The notes under the pieces are model-generated. The model made no database searches and had not been told where the DNA came from. It saw only the letters and a program-made list of their open reading frames with translations. A stretch of 64,000 nt of DNA from Methylocystis sp. (GTDB lineage Bacteria; Pseudomonadota; Alphaproteobacteria; Rhizobiales; Beijerinckiaceae): the NCBI GenBank assembly GCA_002929055.1, contig PERY01000001.1, positions 24,855 to 88,854 of the forward strand, given 5' to 3'. Both the position numbers and the translations under genes were made by a program. This document shows positions 1 through 7,036 of this stretch, one piece after another. Positions within the stretch are counted from its first letter, which is position 1. The number at the start of each line of letters is the position of its first letter.

Positions 1-830
1 CGGTTGTTGGTGTAGAAATGGAACTGGTCGACGCCGGCGCGGGCAAGGCCCATCACCTGCTCGACCGCCGTGGTGGCGGCGACGAGCGCGCGCGTCTCGG
101 GATCGTCGTCGAGGCCCTCGAAACGCTCCGCCACCCAGCGCGGCACGCTGGCGCCGGCCTTGGTCGCGAAGCTGGAGACCTGCCTGAAATTGCGGATCGG
201 CATGATCCCGGGCACAATCGGGATCGTGACGCCCCGCGCGCGCGCCTTGTCCAGAAACTTGAAGTAGATGTCATTGTCGAAGAAGAACTGCGTGATGGCG
301 CGCGTGGCGCCGGCGTCGATCTTGGCTTCGAGCGCGTCGAGATCCTGCTCGATCGAGCCGCTTTCGGGATGTCCCTCCGGATAGGTGGAGACGGAAATCT
401 CGAAATCATGCAGCCTGCGAATGCCGCGCACGAGATCGCAGGACTTGGCGTAGCCGGTGGGGTTCGCCTCGAATTTCGTGCCGACGCCCGTGGGCGGATC
501 GCCGCGCAGCGCCACGATATGGCGCACGCCAGCCTCCCAATAGCCCTCCAGAATGTCGTCGATCTCTTCTTTCGAGGACGACACGCAGGTGAGATGCGCG
601 GCGGGCTTCATCTGCGTCTCACGCGCGATGCGGGAGACGATGGCGTGGGTGCGCTCGCGCGTCGAGCCGCCCGCGCCATAGGTGACCGAGACGAAGTGCG
701 GATTAAGCGCCTTGAGGCGCTTCACAGTCTCCCATAGCTGCGTCTCCATCTCCGGCGTCTTCGGCGGGAAGAACTCGTAGGAGATGTTGAACCGCTTGCC
801 GGAAGCGGTTGGATGAAGCGCGTTGAACAT
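1..830 (-). CDS. metF: 5,10-methylenetetrahydrofolate reductase (partial, 3' end outside window)
   Basis: Reduces 5,10-methylene-THF to 5-methyl-THF, the methyl donor for methionine synthesis; a cytosolic FAD enzyme. Reading the minus strand from 830 gives MFNALHP, then the family N-terminus ISYEFFPPKT, followed by the conserved stretches SVTYGAGGSTRE, HLTCVS, ALRGDPP, STYPEGHPES and ITQFFFDN. About 277 residues are visible and the frame is still open at base 1, so only a short C-terminus is missing. The ATG shares its A with the stop codon of the upstream regulator (TGATG), so the two are translationally coupled and form one operon. Regulation by that neighbour is likely. The identification is secure. 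Confidence 0.95.
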   Translation of the reverse strand, partial: MFNALHPTASGKRFNISYEFFPPKTPEMETQLWETVKRLKALNPHFVSVTYGAGGSTRERTHAIVSRIARETQMKPAAHLTCVSSSKEEIDDILEGYWEAGVRHIVALRGDPPTGVGTKFEANPTGYAKSCDLVRGIRRLHDFEISVSTYPEGHPESGSIEQDLDALEAKIDAGATRAITQFFFDNDIYFKFLDKARARGVTIPIVPGIMPIRNFRQVSSFATKAGASVPRWVAERFEGLDDDPETRALVAATTAVEQVMGLARAGVDQFHFYTNN

Positions 831-1840
831 CAGACGGTCTCATAGGAAGAAGCGGGAATGGGGTCTGCGACGATGCGCGGATCGCGCGCCAGCCACAGCG
901 AGACGGTGAGCTTTGCGCCTTCCCTGGCGCCGGGCGCAAGCTCCCGATGGAGAATGGTTTCGAGTCCCGCCTGGGCAAGAAGACCCGTGATCTCCGCGTC
1001 CGAGAAGCCAAGGCGGCGATGCGCGTGCTTGTCGCGCAGCGCCTCCTCCTGATGGGGGGCGAAGTCGACGACGAGGAGGCGGCCGCCCGGCGCAAGGACG
1101 CGCGCGGCCTCGCGCAGCGCGCGGGCCGGATCGTCGAGGTAATGGAGCACCTGATGCATGATGGCGATATCGACGGAGTTGCGCTCGATCGGCAGCGCAT
1201 AGATGTCGCCCTGACGCAGCTGGATATTGCGCAGGCCCGTCTCCTCCAGCCGTCCGCGCGCGACGGCGAGCATGGCGGTGGAGAGGTCGACGCCGACGGC
1301 GCGCTCGGCGAGCGGCGCGAAAAGCTCCAGCATCCGGCCTGCGCCCGTGCCGATATCCAGAATGAAGCGGGCGGGTTTCTCGCCGACCGCGTCGCGCATC
1401 GCGTCCTCGACCAGCGCCTCGGGCGCGTGCAGGGAGCGAATGTCGTCCCATTCGGCGGCGTGCGCGGCGAAGTAGCGGGCGGCGGCCTCGGTGCGGGCGT
1501 GGCGAACCTCGGAAAGACGCGCCTGATCCTCCGCCAGGATGGGATCCCTGGGGTCGAGCCAGGCGGCGATTTCACGCGCCAGCGCCGCAGCGCCGCTCGC
1601 GGAGGACAGGCGGAAAAAGGCCCAGGCCCCCTCGCGGCGCCGCTCGACGAGGCCGGCTTCGACGAGAAGTTTCAGATGGCGGGACACCCGCGGCTGGGAC
1701 TGGCCGAGAATGGTGACGATCTCGCTGACGGTGAGTTCGGACTGGGCGAGGAGCGCAAGAAGGCGCAGTCGCGTCTCTTCCCCGGCGGCGTTGAGGGCCG
1801 CGAGCGCGGGCTCGAGCCGGAAGGGGTGCAGGGCGGTCAT
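830..1840 (-). CDS. ArsR-family regulator fused to SAM-dependent methyltransferase domain (SahR-like)
   Basis: The protein is about 336 residues long. The first ~100 form an ArsR winged helix (recognition region SQPRVSRHLKLLVEAGL), and the remainder is a class I methyltransferase fold with the SAM/SAH loop LDIGTGAGRMLELF and a Methyltransf_11-like core (HQVLHYLDDP). This architecture is that of SahR-type regulators, which sense S-adenosylhomocysteine and control methionine-cycle genes. The overlap with metF fits that role. The start is placed at the ATG at 1840 (MTALHPF); the frame continues upstream, but that stretch runs through the AT-rich dyad at 1853-1872 and does not look coding. The methyltransferase domain may serve only as a ligand sensor. 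Family assignment is firm; the exact ligand is inferred. Confidence 0.85.
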   Translation of the reverse strand: MTALHPFRLEPALAALNAAGEETRLRLLALLAQSELTVSEIVTILGQSQPRVSRHLKLLVEAGLVERRREGAWAFFRLSSASGAAALAREIAAWLDPRDPILAEDQARLSEVRHARTEAAARYFAAHAAEWDDIRSLHAPEALVEDAMRDAVGEKPARFILDIGTGAGRMLELFAPLAERAVGVDLSTAMLAVARGRLEETGLRNIQLRQGDIYALPIERNSVDIAIMHQVLHYLDDPARALREAARVLAPGGRLLVVDFAPHQEEALRDKHAHRRLGFSDAEITGLLAQAGLETILHRELAPGAREGAKLTVSLWLARDPRIVADPIPASSYETV

Positions 1841-1852
1841 CTGGCCTCTCGA

Positions 1853-1872
1853 ATAGATATAAAGATATCTAT
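1853..1872. promoter_or_regulatory. Perfect inverted repeat, probable operator of the ArsR-methyltransferase/metF operon
   Basis: The arms ATAGATAT and ATATCTAT are exact reverse complements around a 4-bp AAAG spacer, 12 bp upstream of the regulator's ATG in otherwise GC-rich DNA. Length, symmetry and position are typical of autoregulatory ArsR-family operators. Binding by the adjacent regulator is inferred. Confidence 0.6.
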
Positions 1873-2136
1873 ATGCGTTGATCAGCCTCGGCGCAAGGGG
1901 CAAATGCACAGCCCGGGAGGCAGCCGCGCGCGCCCCAACTTGCCCCTTGACGGAATTGGGAATCGAGCGCAACCTTTTCAAATATCGCAACCGCTTCTGT
2001 CACGAGAGAGGCGGGATCGCTCGGGCGGGACCTCGATGCGGAAGCGATTCAGGAACGCCGGCGTACTCCCCTGTCGTCGACGAAACCGAAGCAACGAAGT
2101 TGCGAGAAGGAGCATGACGCCACCGGGTCAGATCGA

Positions 2137-2189
2137 TTGACCGGCGTTTCGGTTCCGGTCAAATCGGGAAATTCGGGTCAGCGCTGACC
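2137..2189. repeat. Two inverted repeats in the regulator/CoA-transferase intergenic region
   Basis: TTGACCGG (2137-2144) and CCGGTCAA (2155-2162) form an 8-bp perfect inverted repeat with a 10-base spacer. GGTCAGCGCTGACC (2176-2189) is a 14-bp perfect palindrome. They lie in a roughly 580-bp stretch (1841-2418) where I find no gene. They may be regulator sites or stems of the transcript proposed at 2190-2353. Confidence 0.4.
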
Positions 2190-2353
2190 TATTGTCCTCC
2201 CGATCCTTCCTACGTTCTACCGCATGACCGAGGATAGCCCGCCGCGACGGCCAAGCAGCGGGCGATCCGATCTCTAGCTGGATCATCCCAGAGCGCTTCC
2301 TCGAAGGAAGCAAATCGGCCCCGTGCGCCTCAGGCGACGGGGCCTTCGCTTTT
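2190..2353 (+). ncRNA. Candidate small RNA ending in an intrinsic terminator
   Basis: There is no credible ORF here, yet a strong plus-strand terminator lies at 2317-2353 although no annotated plus-strand gene precedes it. Just upstream is a second hairpin (GCTTCC 2295-2300 pairing with GGAAGC 2306-2311). The proposed 5' part carries pyrimidine-rich blocks (TCCTCCC, CCTTCC) of the kind sRNAs use to mask Shine-Dalgarno sites. The 5' end is a guess. I do not recognise a known RNA family. Confidence 0.25.
2317..2353 (+). terminator. Intrinsic terminator (plus strand)
   Basis: GGCCCCGT (2317-2324) pairs with ACGGGGCC (2337-2344) around a 12-base loop and is followed by TTCGCTTTTT. The GC stem and T-run point to termination of plus-strand transcription. 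Confidence 0.7.
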
Positions 2354-2373
2354 TCTGGCTCCGTCCCGAATGT

Positions 2374-2398
2374 AAAACGGCCGCCCGGAGGCGGCCGT
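2374..2398 (-). terminator. Intrinsic terminator of the CoA-transferase gene
   Basis: A 9-bp stem, ACGGCCGCC (2377-2385) with GGCGGCCGT (2390-2398) and loop CGGA, lies 20 bp past the stop of the minus-strand gene. On the minus strand it is followed by a short T-run (TTTACATT). Confidence 0.7.
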
Positions 2399-2418
2399 CC
2401 TGATCTCTATATGCCGCC

Positions 2419-4380
2419 TTACGCCGGCGCCTTCTCTTCTTCCCCGGCAACGACCTCGAGGAAGGTCTCCGCCGCCTCGCGGCGCTCGAAGACATGGGGC
2501 TGCAGGCCGCGCTTGGCCATCGCCTCCTTCATCTTCATGCGAGCGAAGGCCGACGTCGCATAACGCGTGGTCGTCAGATAATAGTGCTGCGAGAGATATT
2601 CGACCATCTCCGCGTAATCGTCATAGAGACCTTCATTGATGCGAGCGCCGTCATGGTTCACGACGGAGTTGACGCGCTTGCCGACCCTGTCGCAGGCGGT
2701 GATGAGCGCCTTGCGCATCTCGTCGATGTCCTTCTTCGTGCGCGCATGCCAGCCCTCGAGATTGAGGAAGAGGATGTTGCGCGCCGGATCGTAGCTGATG
2801 CGCTGATCGAGATTGAGATTGAGCAGATCGTTGATCAGGCCCATCGGCTCGTCGATGAAGATGCGCTTGTCCATCAACTCGGGCTCGTTGATGATCGGCT
2901 TGAAGTCCATGAAGGGCAGGATGTGCTTGTCGATGTCGATGCCCGGCGCGACCTCGATGAGTTCGAGGCCGTTATCCTTGAGCTGGAACACGCAGCGCTC
3001 GGTCACGTAATAGACCGGCTGCTTGCGCTTCTGGGCGAATTTGCCCGAGAAGGTCGTCTGCTCCACCGAGTTGAGGAACTTCTTGTTGCGGCCTTCCTGG
3101 AGAATATGGACCTTGCCGTCGGCGACCTCGACCTTGAGGCCGCCATTGGTGAAGGTGCCGGCGAAGACCACGAGACGCGCGTTCTGGCTGATGTTGATAA
3201 AGCCGCCGCAGCCGTTGAGGCGGCCGCCGAACTTCGAGGTGTTGACGTTGCCCTGCAGATCGCACTCGGCCATGCCGAGGCAGGTCATGTCGAGGCCGCC
3301 GCCGTCGTAGAAGTCGAACTGCTGGTTCTGCTGGATGATGCTGTCGGCGTTGGTCGCCGCGCCGAAGCTCGAGCCCGAAGCCAGGACGCCGCCGATGGCG
3401 CCGGCTTCCGTGGTCAGGGTGATATAGGGCGTGAGCTTTTCCTCATTCGCCACAGCGGCGATGCCTTCCGGCGCGCCGACGCCGAGATTCACCACGCCGT
3501 TCGGCGGAAGCTCGAAGGAGGCGCGGCGCGCAATGACCTTGCGCTCGTCGAGAGTCATTTTCGCGAACTTCTCGACCGGCACGCGAATTTCGCCCGCCAG
3601 CGCCGGATTATACATCACGCCGTAATTCATGCGGTGCATCTCGGGCTGGTCCGCGACGACGACGGCGGAGACCAGAATGCCGGGGACATGCACATCCTTG
3701 GGCTTGATCGAGCCCTGTTCGACGATGCGCTCGACCTGGGCGATCACGAGGCCGCCATTGTTGTGGGCGGCCATCGCCTGGGCGAGATTGTCGAGGACAA
3801 GCGCCTCCTTCTCCATGCTGATGTTGCCGGAGGGGTCGGCCGAGGTGCCGCGGATGAAGGCGACGTCGATCTTGGTGGCGATATAGAAGAGCCACTCCTC
3901 GCCCTGAATGTTGTGGTACTTGACCATGTCCTCCCTGGTGCGCTCGTTCACCTTGCCGCCGCCGAAGCGCGGATCGACATAGGTGTAGAGGCCGACCTTG
4001 GAGAAGAGGCCGGGCTGGCCGGAGGCGCAGGCGCGGTAGAGCTGCGAGATGACGCCCTGCGGCAGGTTGTAGCCGCAGATCTTCTCTTCCTGCGCGGCCT
4101 GGGCGACCTTGGGCATACGGCCGAAATTGGCGGCGATGACGCGCTTGAGCAGGCCCTCGTGATGGAAGCGCCCGGTGCCGAGGCCCTTCGAGTCGCCGGC
4201 GCCGGCGGTCATGATGAGGGTCAGGTCGCGCGGATGCTGCGATTCGACGAAACGCTTCTCCAGGGCGGCGTGAAGGGCTTCGGGGATGCAGCTCTGGACG
4301 AAGCCCGTCGTGGTGACGACGTCGTTGTCGCGAATGAGCGCAATCGCCGCGTCGGCGCTGATGACCTTGTTGTTCGCCAT
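2419..4380 (-). CDS. Acyl-CoA:acetate/3-ketoacid CoA-transferase family protein (YdiF-like)
   Basis: Transfers CoA between carboxylic acids and acyl-CoAs; substrates cannot be read from sequence. About 653 residues. It contains an alpha-type half (VTTTGFVQSC, GGLVIAQVERIVE) and a beta-type half (LGVGAPEGIAA, then TEAGAIGG, whose Glu fits the family's catalytic glutamate in the E-x-G context). A C-terminal ~150-residue extension beyond the transferase core makes it longer than E. coli YdiF. The ATG at 4380 (MANNKVIS) is chosen because the family's N-terminus begins there; the frame continues 26 codons upstream in Arg/Lys-rich sequence, and AAGGA abuts the ATG. It stands alone with its own terminator. 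A role in acetate, propionate or polyhydroxybutyrate turnover is possible. Confidence 0.85.
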   Translation of the reverse strand: MANNKVISADAAIALIRDNDVVTTTGFVQSCIPEALHAALEKRFVESQHPRDLTLIMTAGAGDSKGLGTGRFHHEGLLKRVIAANFGRMPKVAQAAQEEKICGYNLPQGVISQLYRACASGQPGLFSKVGLYTYVDPRFGGGKVNERTREDMVKYHNIQGEEWLFYIATKIDVAFIRGTSADPSGNISMEKEALVLDNLAQAMAAHNNGGLVIAQVERIVEQGSIKPKDVHVPGILVSAVVVADQPEMHRMNYGVMYNPALAGEIRVPVEKFAKMTLDERKVIARRASFELPPNGVVNLGVGAPEGIAAVANEEKLTPYITLTTEAGAIGGVLASGSSFGAATNADSIIQQNQQFDFYDGGGLDMTCLGMAECDLQGNVNTSKFGGRLNGCGGFINISQNARLVVFAGTFTNGGLKVEVADGKVHILQEGRNKKFLNSVEQTTFSGKFAQKRKQPVYYVTERCVFQLKDNGLELIEVAPGIDIDKHILPFMDFKPIINEPELMDKRIFIDEPMGLINDLLNLNLDQRISYDPARNILFLNLEGWHARTKKDIDEMRKALITACDRVGKRVNSVVNHDGARINEGLYDDYAEMVEYLSQHYYLTTTRYATSAFARMKMKEAMAKRGLQPHVFERREAAETFLEVVAGEEEKAPA

Positions 4381-4570
4381 TTCCTTAGATGTCCCCTCGA
4401 GACCGCTCTTTTTCGCGCGGCGCCCGTTGCGCTGCCGCCTGGCGGTCTTTTTGCTCAAATGACGGGCGCAAGCGTAGAGACGACCGCCTGCTTTCGCAAT
4501 AGCGACGATGCCGCAGGATTGCTATCAGTTGAGATTAGGGATTTACCGCTGTCTCATGAAGGGGCATTAA

Positions 4571-4601
4571 ACGGCTGCGCTTGGGCGCAGCCGTTGCTTT
4601 T
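4571..4601 (+). terminator. Strong hairpin with T-run between two minus-strand genes
   Basis: ACGGCTGCGC (4571-4580) and GCGCAGCCGT (4585-4594) form a 10-bp perfect stem with a TTGG loop, followed on the plus strand by TGCTTTTTT. It lies directly past the stop of the 97-residue gene, so the stem may also stop that transcript, though the minus-strand side has only a weak T-tract. No plus-strand gene precedes it. Confidence 0.6.
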
Positions 4602-4895
4602 TTAGATTTCTCCAGCCCAAGCCTGCACGGGCTCCGGGGTTTTTTTGGTTATTACAAGATATTCGTGCATGGCCTCGAATATGTACAGTTCACCCCTATC
4701 TCTTCCGCCAGAATGAAACTCCCAAGTATCTAACAAGGTCTTCCAAGTGCCTTGCGCTCTACTTCCCTTACCTAAGAATCTCCAGAGCTTAAATATGTGG
4801 ATAACAACAAAGCCTTTGTCGTCTATTTCAGAGAACAGATTCTCTAATTCGTATTTCTTGAACTCAGCGAGGATTTTTTCTTCCATAGCGCCCAT
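4602..4895 (-). CDS. Hypothetical protein, 97 aa, AT-rich
   Basis: I do not recognise a family. The protein is soluble-looking, with no signal peptide or membrane segment. It is charged and aromatic-rich (IFKLWRFLGKG, TWKTLLDTWEFHSGG, FEAMHEYLVI). A purine-rich AGGGAG lies upstream of the ATG at 4895, and a second ATG lies three codons in. Base composition is visibly more AT-rich than its neighbours, as is the following 4896-4985 stretch, which suggests recent acquisition. The coding call rests on the ribosome-binding site, the terminator at its end and a plausible amino-acid composition. Confidence 0.6.
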   Translation of the reverse strand: MGAMEEKILAEFKKYELENLFSEIDDKGFVVIHIFKLWRFLGKGSRAQGTWKTLLDTWEFHSGGRDRGELYIFEAMHEYLVITKKTPEPVQAWAGEI

Positions 4896-5014
4896 AAATT
4901 GGCTCCCTTATTTCTGCCTCCAACCATCATAAAATAGCACAGATTTTCAAAAATGCAATAACTTTTAAAATGTGCGCATTTTTTAAATACTCGCGCTTTT
5001 CAGCCGTGCTCGCG

Positions 5015-5389
5015 TCAGTCGCCCCGGTAGACGCAGCCCTCGAAACAGCTGTCGCGGAAGACGCCAACCTCGCTGAGCCCGGGGAGCGACGCCGCGAGAT
5101 CCCCCCAGATGTAGAGGCACAGGTTTTCGAGCGTCGGCTTGCCCAGGCCCTCTAGGTCGTTGAGGAAGGAGTGATCGAGCCGCTCCCGCAGTTCCGCGAG
5201 GCGGCGGCCGAGCTTGCCGAGATCGATCACCCATTGCTCCTCGGGGTGACGCTCGCCGCGCAGGGTCACGCGCACCCGGAATGAATGCCCGTGGAGGTTG
5301 CGGTATTTGCCGCCATCCTTCGCCTCGGGGTCGTAGAGGGCGTGCGCCGCCTCGAAATAGAACTCGCGGTGAACCTCGAACGTCGGCAC
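5015..5389 (-). CDS. queD: 6-carboxy-5,6,7,8-tetrahydropterin synthase (QueD), active-site Cys replaced
   Basis: QueD converts dihydroneopterin triphosphate to 6-carboxytetrahydropterin, the first committed step to preQ0 and queuosine. The 124 residues match the family throughout: FEAAH (zinc His16), HGHSF (zinc His33 and His35), VIDLGKL, LDHSFLND, PTLEN and a C-terminal EGCVYRGD. The residue aligning with the catalytic Cys27 of E. coli QueD (KCGRLHGH) is Tyr29 here (KYRNLHGH). The start is GTG at 5389 with a weak AAAGAGAA upstream. It follows queE on the same strand, about 80 bp downstream, so they probably act in one pathway. Either the active-site chemistry differs or activity is reduced. 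Confidence 0.88.
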   Translation of the reverse strand: MPTFEVHREFYFEAAHALYDPEAKDGGKYRNLHGHSFRVRVTLRGERHPEEQWVIDLGKLGRRLAELRERLDHSFLNDLEGLGKPTLENLCLYIWGDLAASLPGLSEVGVFRDSCFEGCVYRGD

Positions 5390-5469
5390 TTCTCTTTATC
5401 CCTTGCCCCTCGCATGAGCTCGGCGTCGTTTCGCTCCTGACCCAACAACGCCGGTTCTGCCCGGCCGCG

Positions 5470-6102
5470 CTACTTCACCCCGATCATCTTGTGGGTCTGC
5501 AGCGACAGCCGCCAGCGCGGATGGGCGAGGCAGTACTCGACCGCGGCCCTCGTATTGCGCAGAATTTCCGGCCCGTCCATGGGCTGAAGCAGGAAATGGC
5601 GGAAGTCGAGCCCCTCATATAGGCCCGGCTCGGCGCCCGCCTGCGGGAAGATCAGCTTCAATTCGTCGCCCGAGGTCTGGACGAGGGCGGCGCCCGCCTT
5701 GGGCGAGACGCAGATCCAGTCGAGTCCCGGCGTCGCCGGCAGCGTCCCGTTTGTCTCGACCGCGATCTCGAAGCCTTCCGCATGAAGAGCGTCGACGAGC
5801 GCCGGGTCGATCTGGAGCATGGGCTCGCCGCCGGTGAGCACGGTGAAGCGGCCGTCGCGCCCCGGGCCCCAGAGCGCGGCGAGATGGGCCGCCAGTTCAG
5901 ACGCCGCGCCGAACTTGCCGCCGCCTTCGCCGTCCGTCCCGACGAAGTCCGTGTCGCAGAAGCGGCAGACCGCCTTCTCGCGGTCGTCCTCGCGCCCGCT
6001 CCAGAGGTTGCAGCCGGCGAAGCGGCAGAAGACCGCGGCGCGGCCCATGTGCCGCCCCTCGCCCTGCAGGGTCTTGAAGGCTTCCTTGACCGCATAAGTC
6101 AT
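5470..6102 (-). CDS. queE: 7-carboxy-7-deazaguanine synthase (radical SAM, QueE)
   Basis: Radical-SAM ring contraction of carboxytetrahydropterin to 7-carboxy-7-deazaguanine in queuosine synthesis. About 210 residues starting MTYAVKEAF, with LQGEGRHMGRAAVF and the QueE version of the cluster loop: CRFAGCNLWSG, then an enlarged insert, then CRFCDTDFVG, which supplies the CxxC pair. TGGEPMLQ, ETNGT and CVSPKAG follow, as expected for SAM and substrate binding. The frame continues far upstream of the ATG at 6102, but that part overlaps the cytochrome gene and is not family-like. Its direct neighbour downstream is queD. Confidence 0.93.
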   Translation of the reverse strand: MTYAVKEAFKTLQGEGRHMGRAAVFCRFAGCNLWSGREDDREKAVCRFCDTDFVGTDGEGGGKFGAASELAAHLAALWGPGRDGRFTVLTGGEPMLQIDPALVDALHAEGFEIAVETNGTLPATPGLDWICVSPKAGAALVQTSGDELKLIFPQAGAEPGLYEGLDFRHFLLQPMDGPEILRNTRAAVEYCLAHPRWRLSLQTHKMIGVK

Positions 6103-6152
6103 GGCGCGCTTTAGCGCGCGCCGCGACGCGGGTCCAGCGTCGCCGATCCGCG

Positions 6153-6530
6153 CTACCCCTTCCTGGGCTGCTCCTCGTCCTTTTCCTTTTGCTCCGGCGG
6201 CTGCGGGCGAGGATCGAGGCTGCGGATATAGGTGGTGATGTCGTCGATCTCCTTGCGGGAGAGATGCATGTCCGGCATCGGCGGATGCGGGTTGATGAGA
6301 AAGTTGGCGATCTGCTTCTTGTCCGGCCGCCGCCGGGCGATGTCGGCGAAGGAGGGCGCGTCCGCGTCGGCCGACGTCTGATCCCTGGCGACGACGTGGC
6401 AGCTCGCGCACCAGCGCTTGGCGATGGCGCCGCCCTTTTGCGCGTCGCCGGCGACCGCGCGGTCGTTGGCCGCGAGCGTCGCCAGCGCCATGAGGCTGAG
6501 GGCGGTTACGGCGCGAGAAGAAAGACCCAT
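6153..6530 (-). CDS. Periplasmic class I cytochrome c
   Basis: A small electron carrier of 125 residues: an N-terminal secretion signal (about residues 1-27, cleaving near AVAGDA), a single heme site CASCH (41-45) and a distal Met candidate in PMPDMHLSRKEIDDI. The C-terminal tail is highly charged (EQKEKDEEQPRKG). The final helix DITTYIRSL is typical of class I cytochromes. It lies 50 bp upstream of queE on the same strand, but no functional link to queuosine is evident. Redox partner unknown. Confidence 0.85.
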   Translation of the reverse strand: MGLSSRAVTALSLMALATLAANDRAVAGDAQKGGAIAKRWCASCHVVARDQTSADADAPSFADIARRRPDKKQIANFLINPHPPMPDMHLSRKEIDDITTYIRSLDPRPQPPEQKEKDEEQPRKG

Positions 6531-7036
6531 GCAACATTCCTTTTTTGCGCGCGCCTTGTTTGCGCGCTGTGCGGCGCGAAGACGACGCGTGATTCGGACT
6601 CCAGCCTATGGACGAAGACGTAAGCACAAGTCCGCAGGCGTGGGAATCGATCGGGTCGGGGAAACATTGGCCGGCGGTTGCGGCCAAAACCCGCAGCGCC
6701 AGGCCTGCGTTCGCCTCCCGGCCCCGCGGTTGCTGCAATCTTGCAACAGTGGTTGTGCCCTTGTTGCAACAGTGCCGAAGATTAGCGGCGGCCGGCTCGA
6801 GGGCGCGCCACAAGCCCCTTTTCAGCCATAAATGCTGAGGTAAGGTCTTCTTGTCACTTGCTCATCCAGGACGCGGGAAGACATCCACCCCGGCGAGACC
6901 TCTCGCAAGGGCATGGGCTCCTTTTTTCCAAATCGGGCCTTAACTAAGGCTAGGCGACAAGGACGGGTGGCGACAGGTCGGTCGCGCGTGTGCGTCGTTT
7001 CAGGGGTTCAAGGTTTTGAGGAATTTGGAACGGATT
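6531..7036. other. Divergent intergenic region with repeated TTGCAACAGTG elements
   Basis: No gene is supported in these 500 bp between the cytochrome (minus) and exoR-like (plus) genes. The 11-mer TTGCAACAGTG occurs at 6741-6751 and again at 6764-6774, with the second copy embedded in the palindrome TGTTGCAACA (6762-6771). The 23-bp spacing puts both copies on nearly the same helix face, which suggests a regulator site. Confidence 0.45.

Noticed and set aside
1841..2418. Short minus-strand frames between the SahR-like and CoA-transferase genes as coding regions
   Set aside because: They cross two terminators and dyads, lack ribosome-binding sites and show no plausible protein features.
2494..4605. 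A 703-codon open frame antisense to the CoA-transferase gene
   Set aside because: It mirrors a well-conserved gene in GC-rich DNA where stop codons are rare; it contains no recognisable domain, being made of Ala/Asp/Leu-rich repeats.
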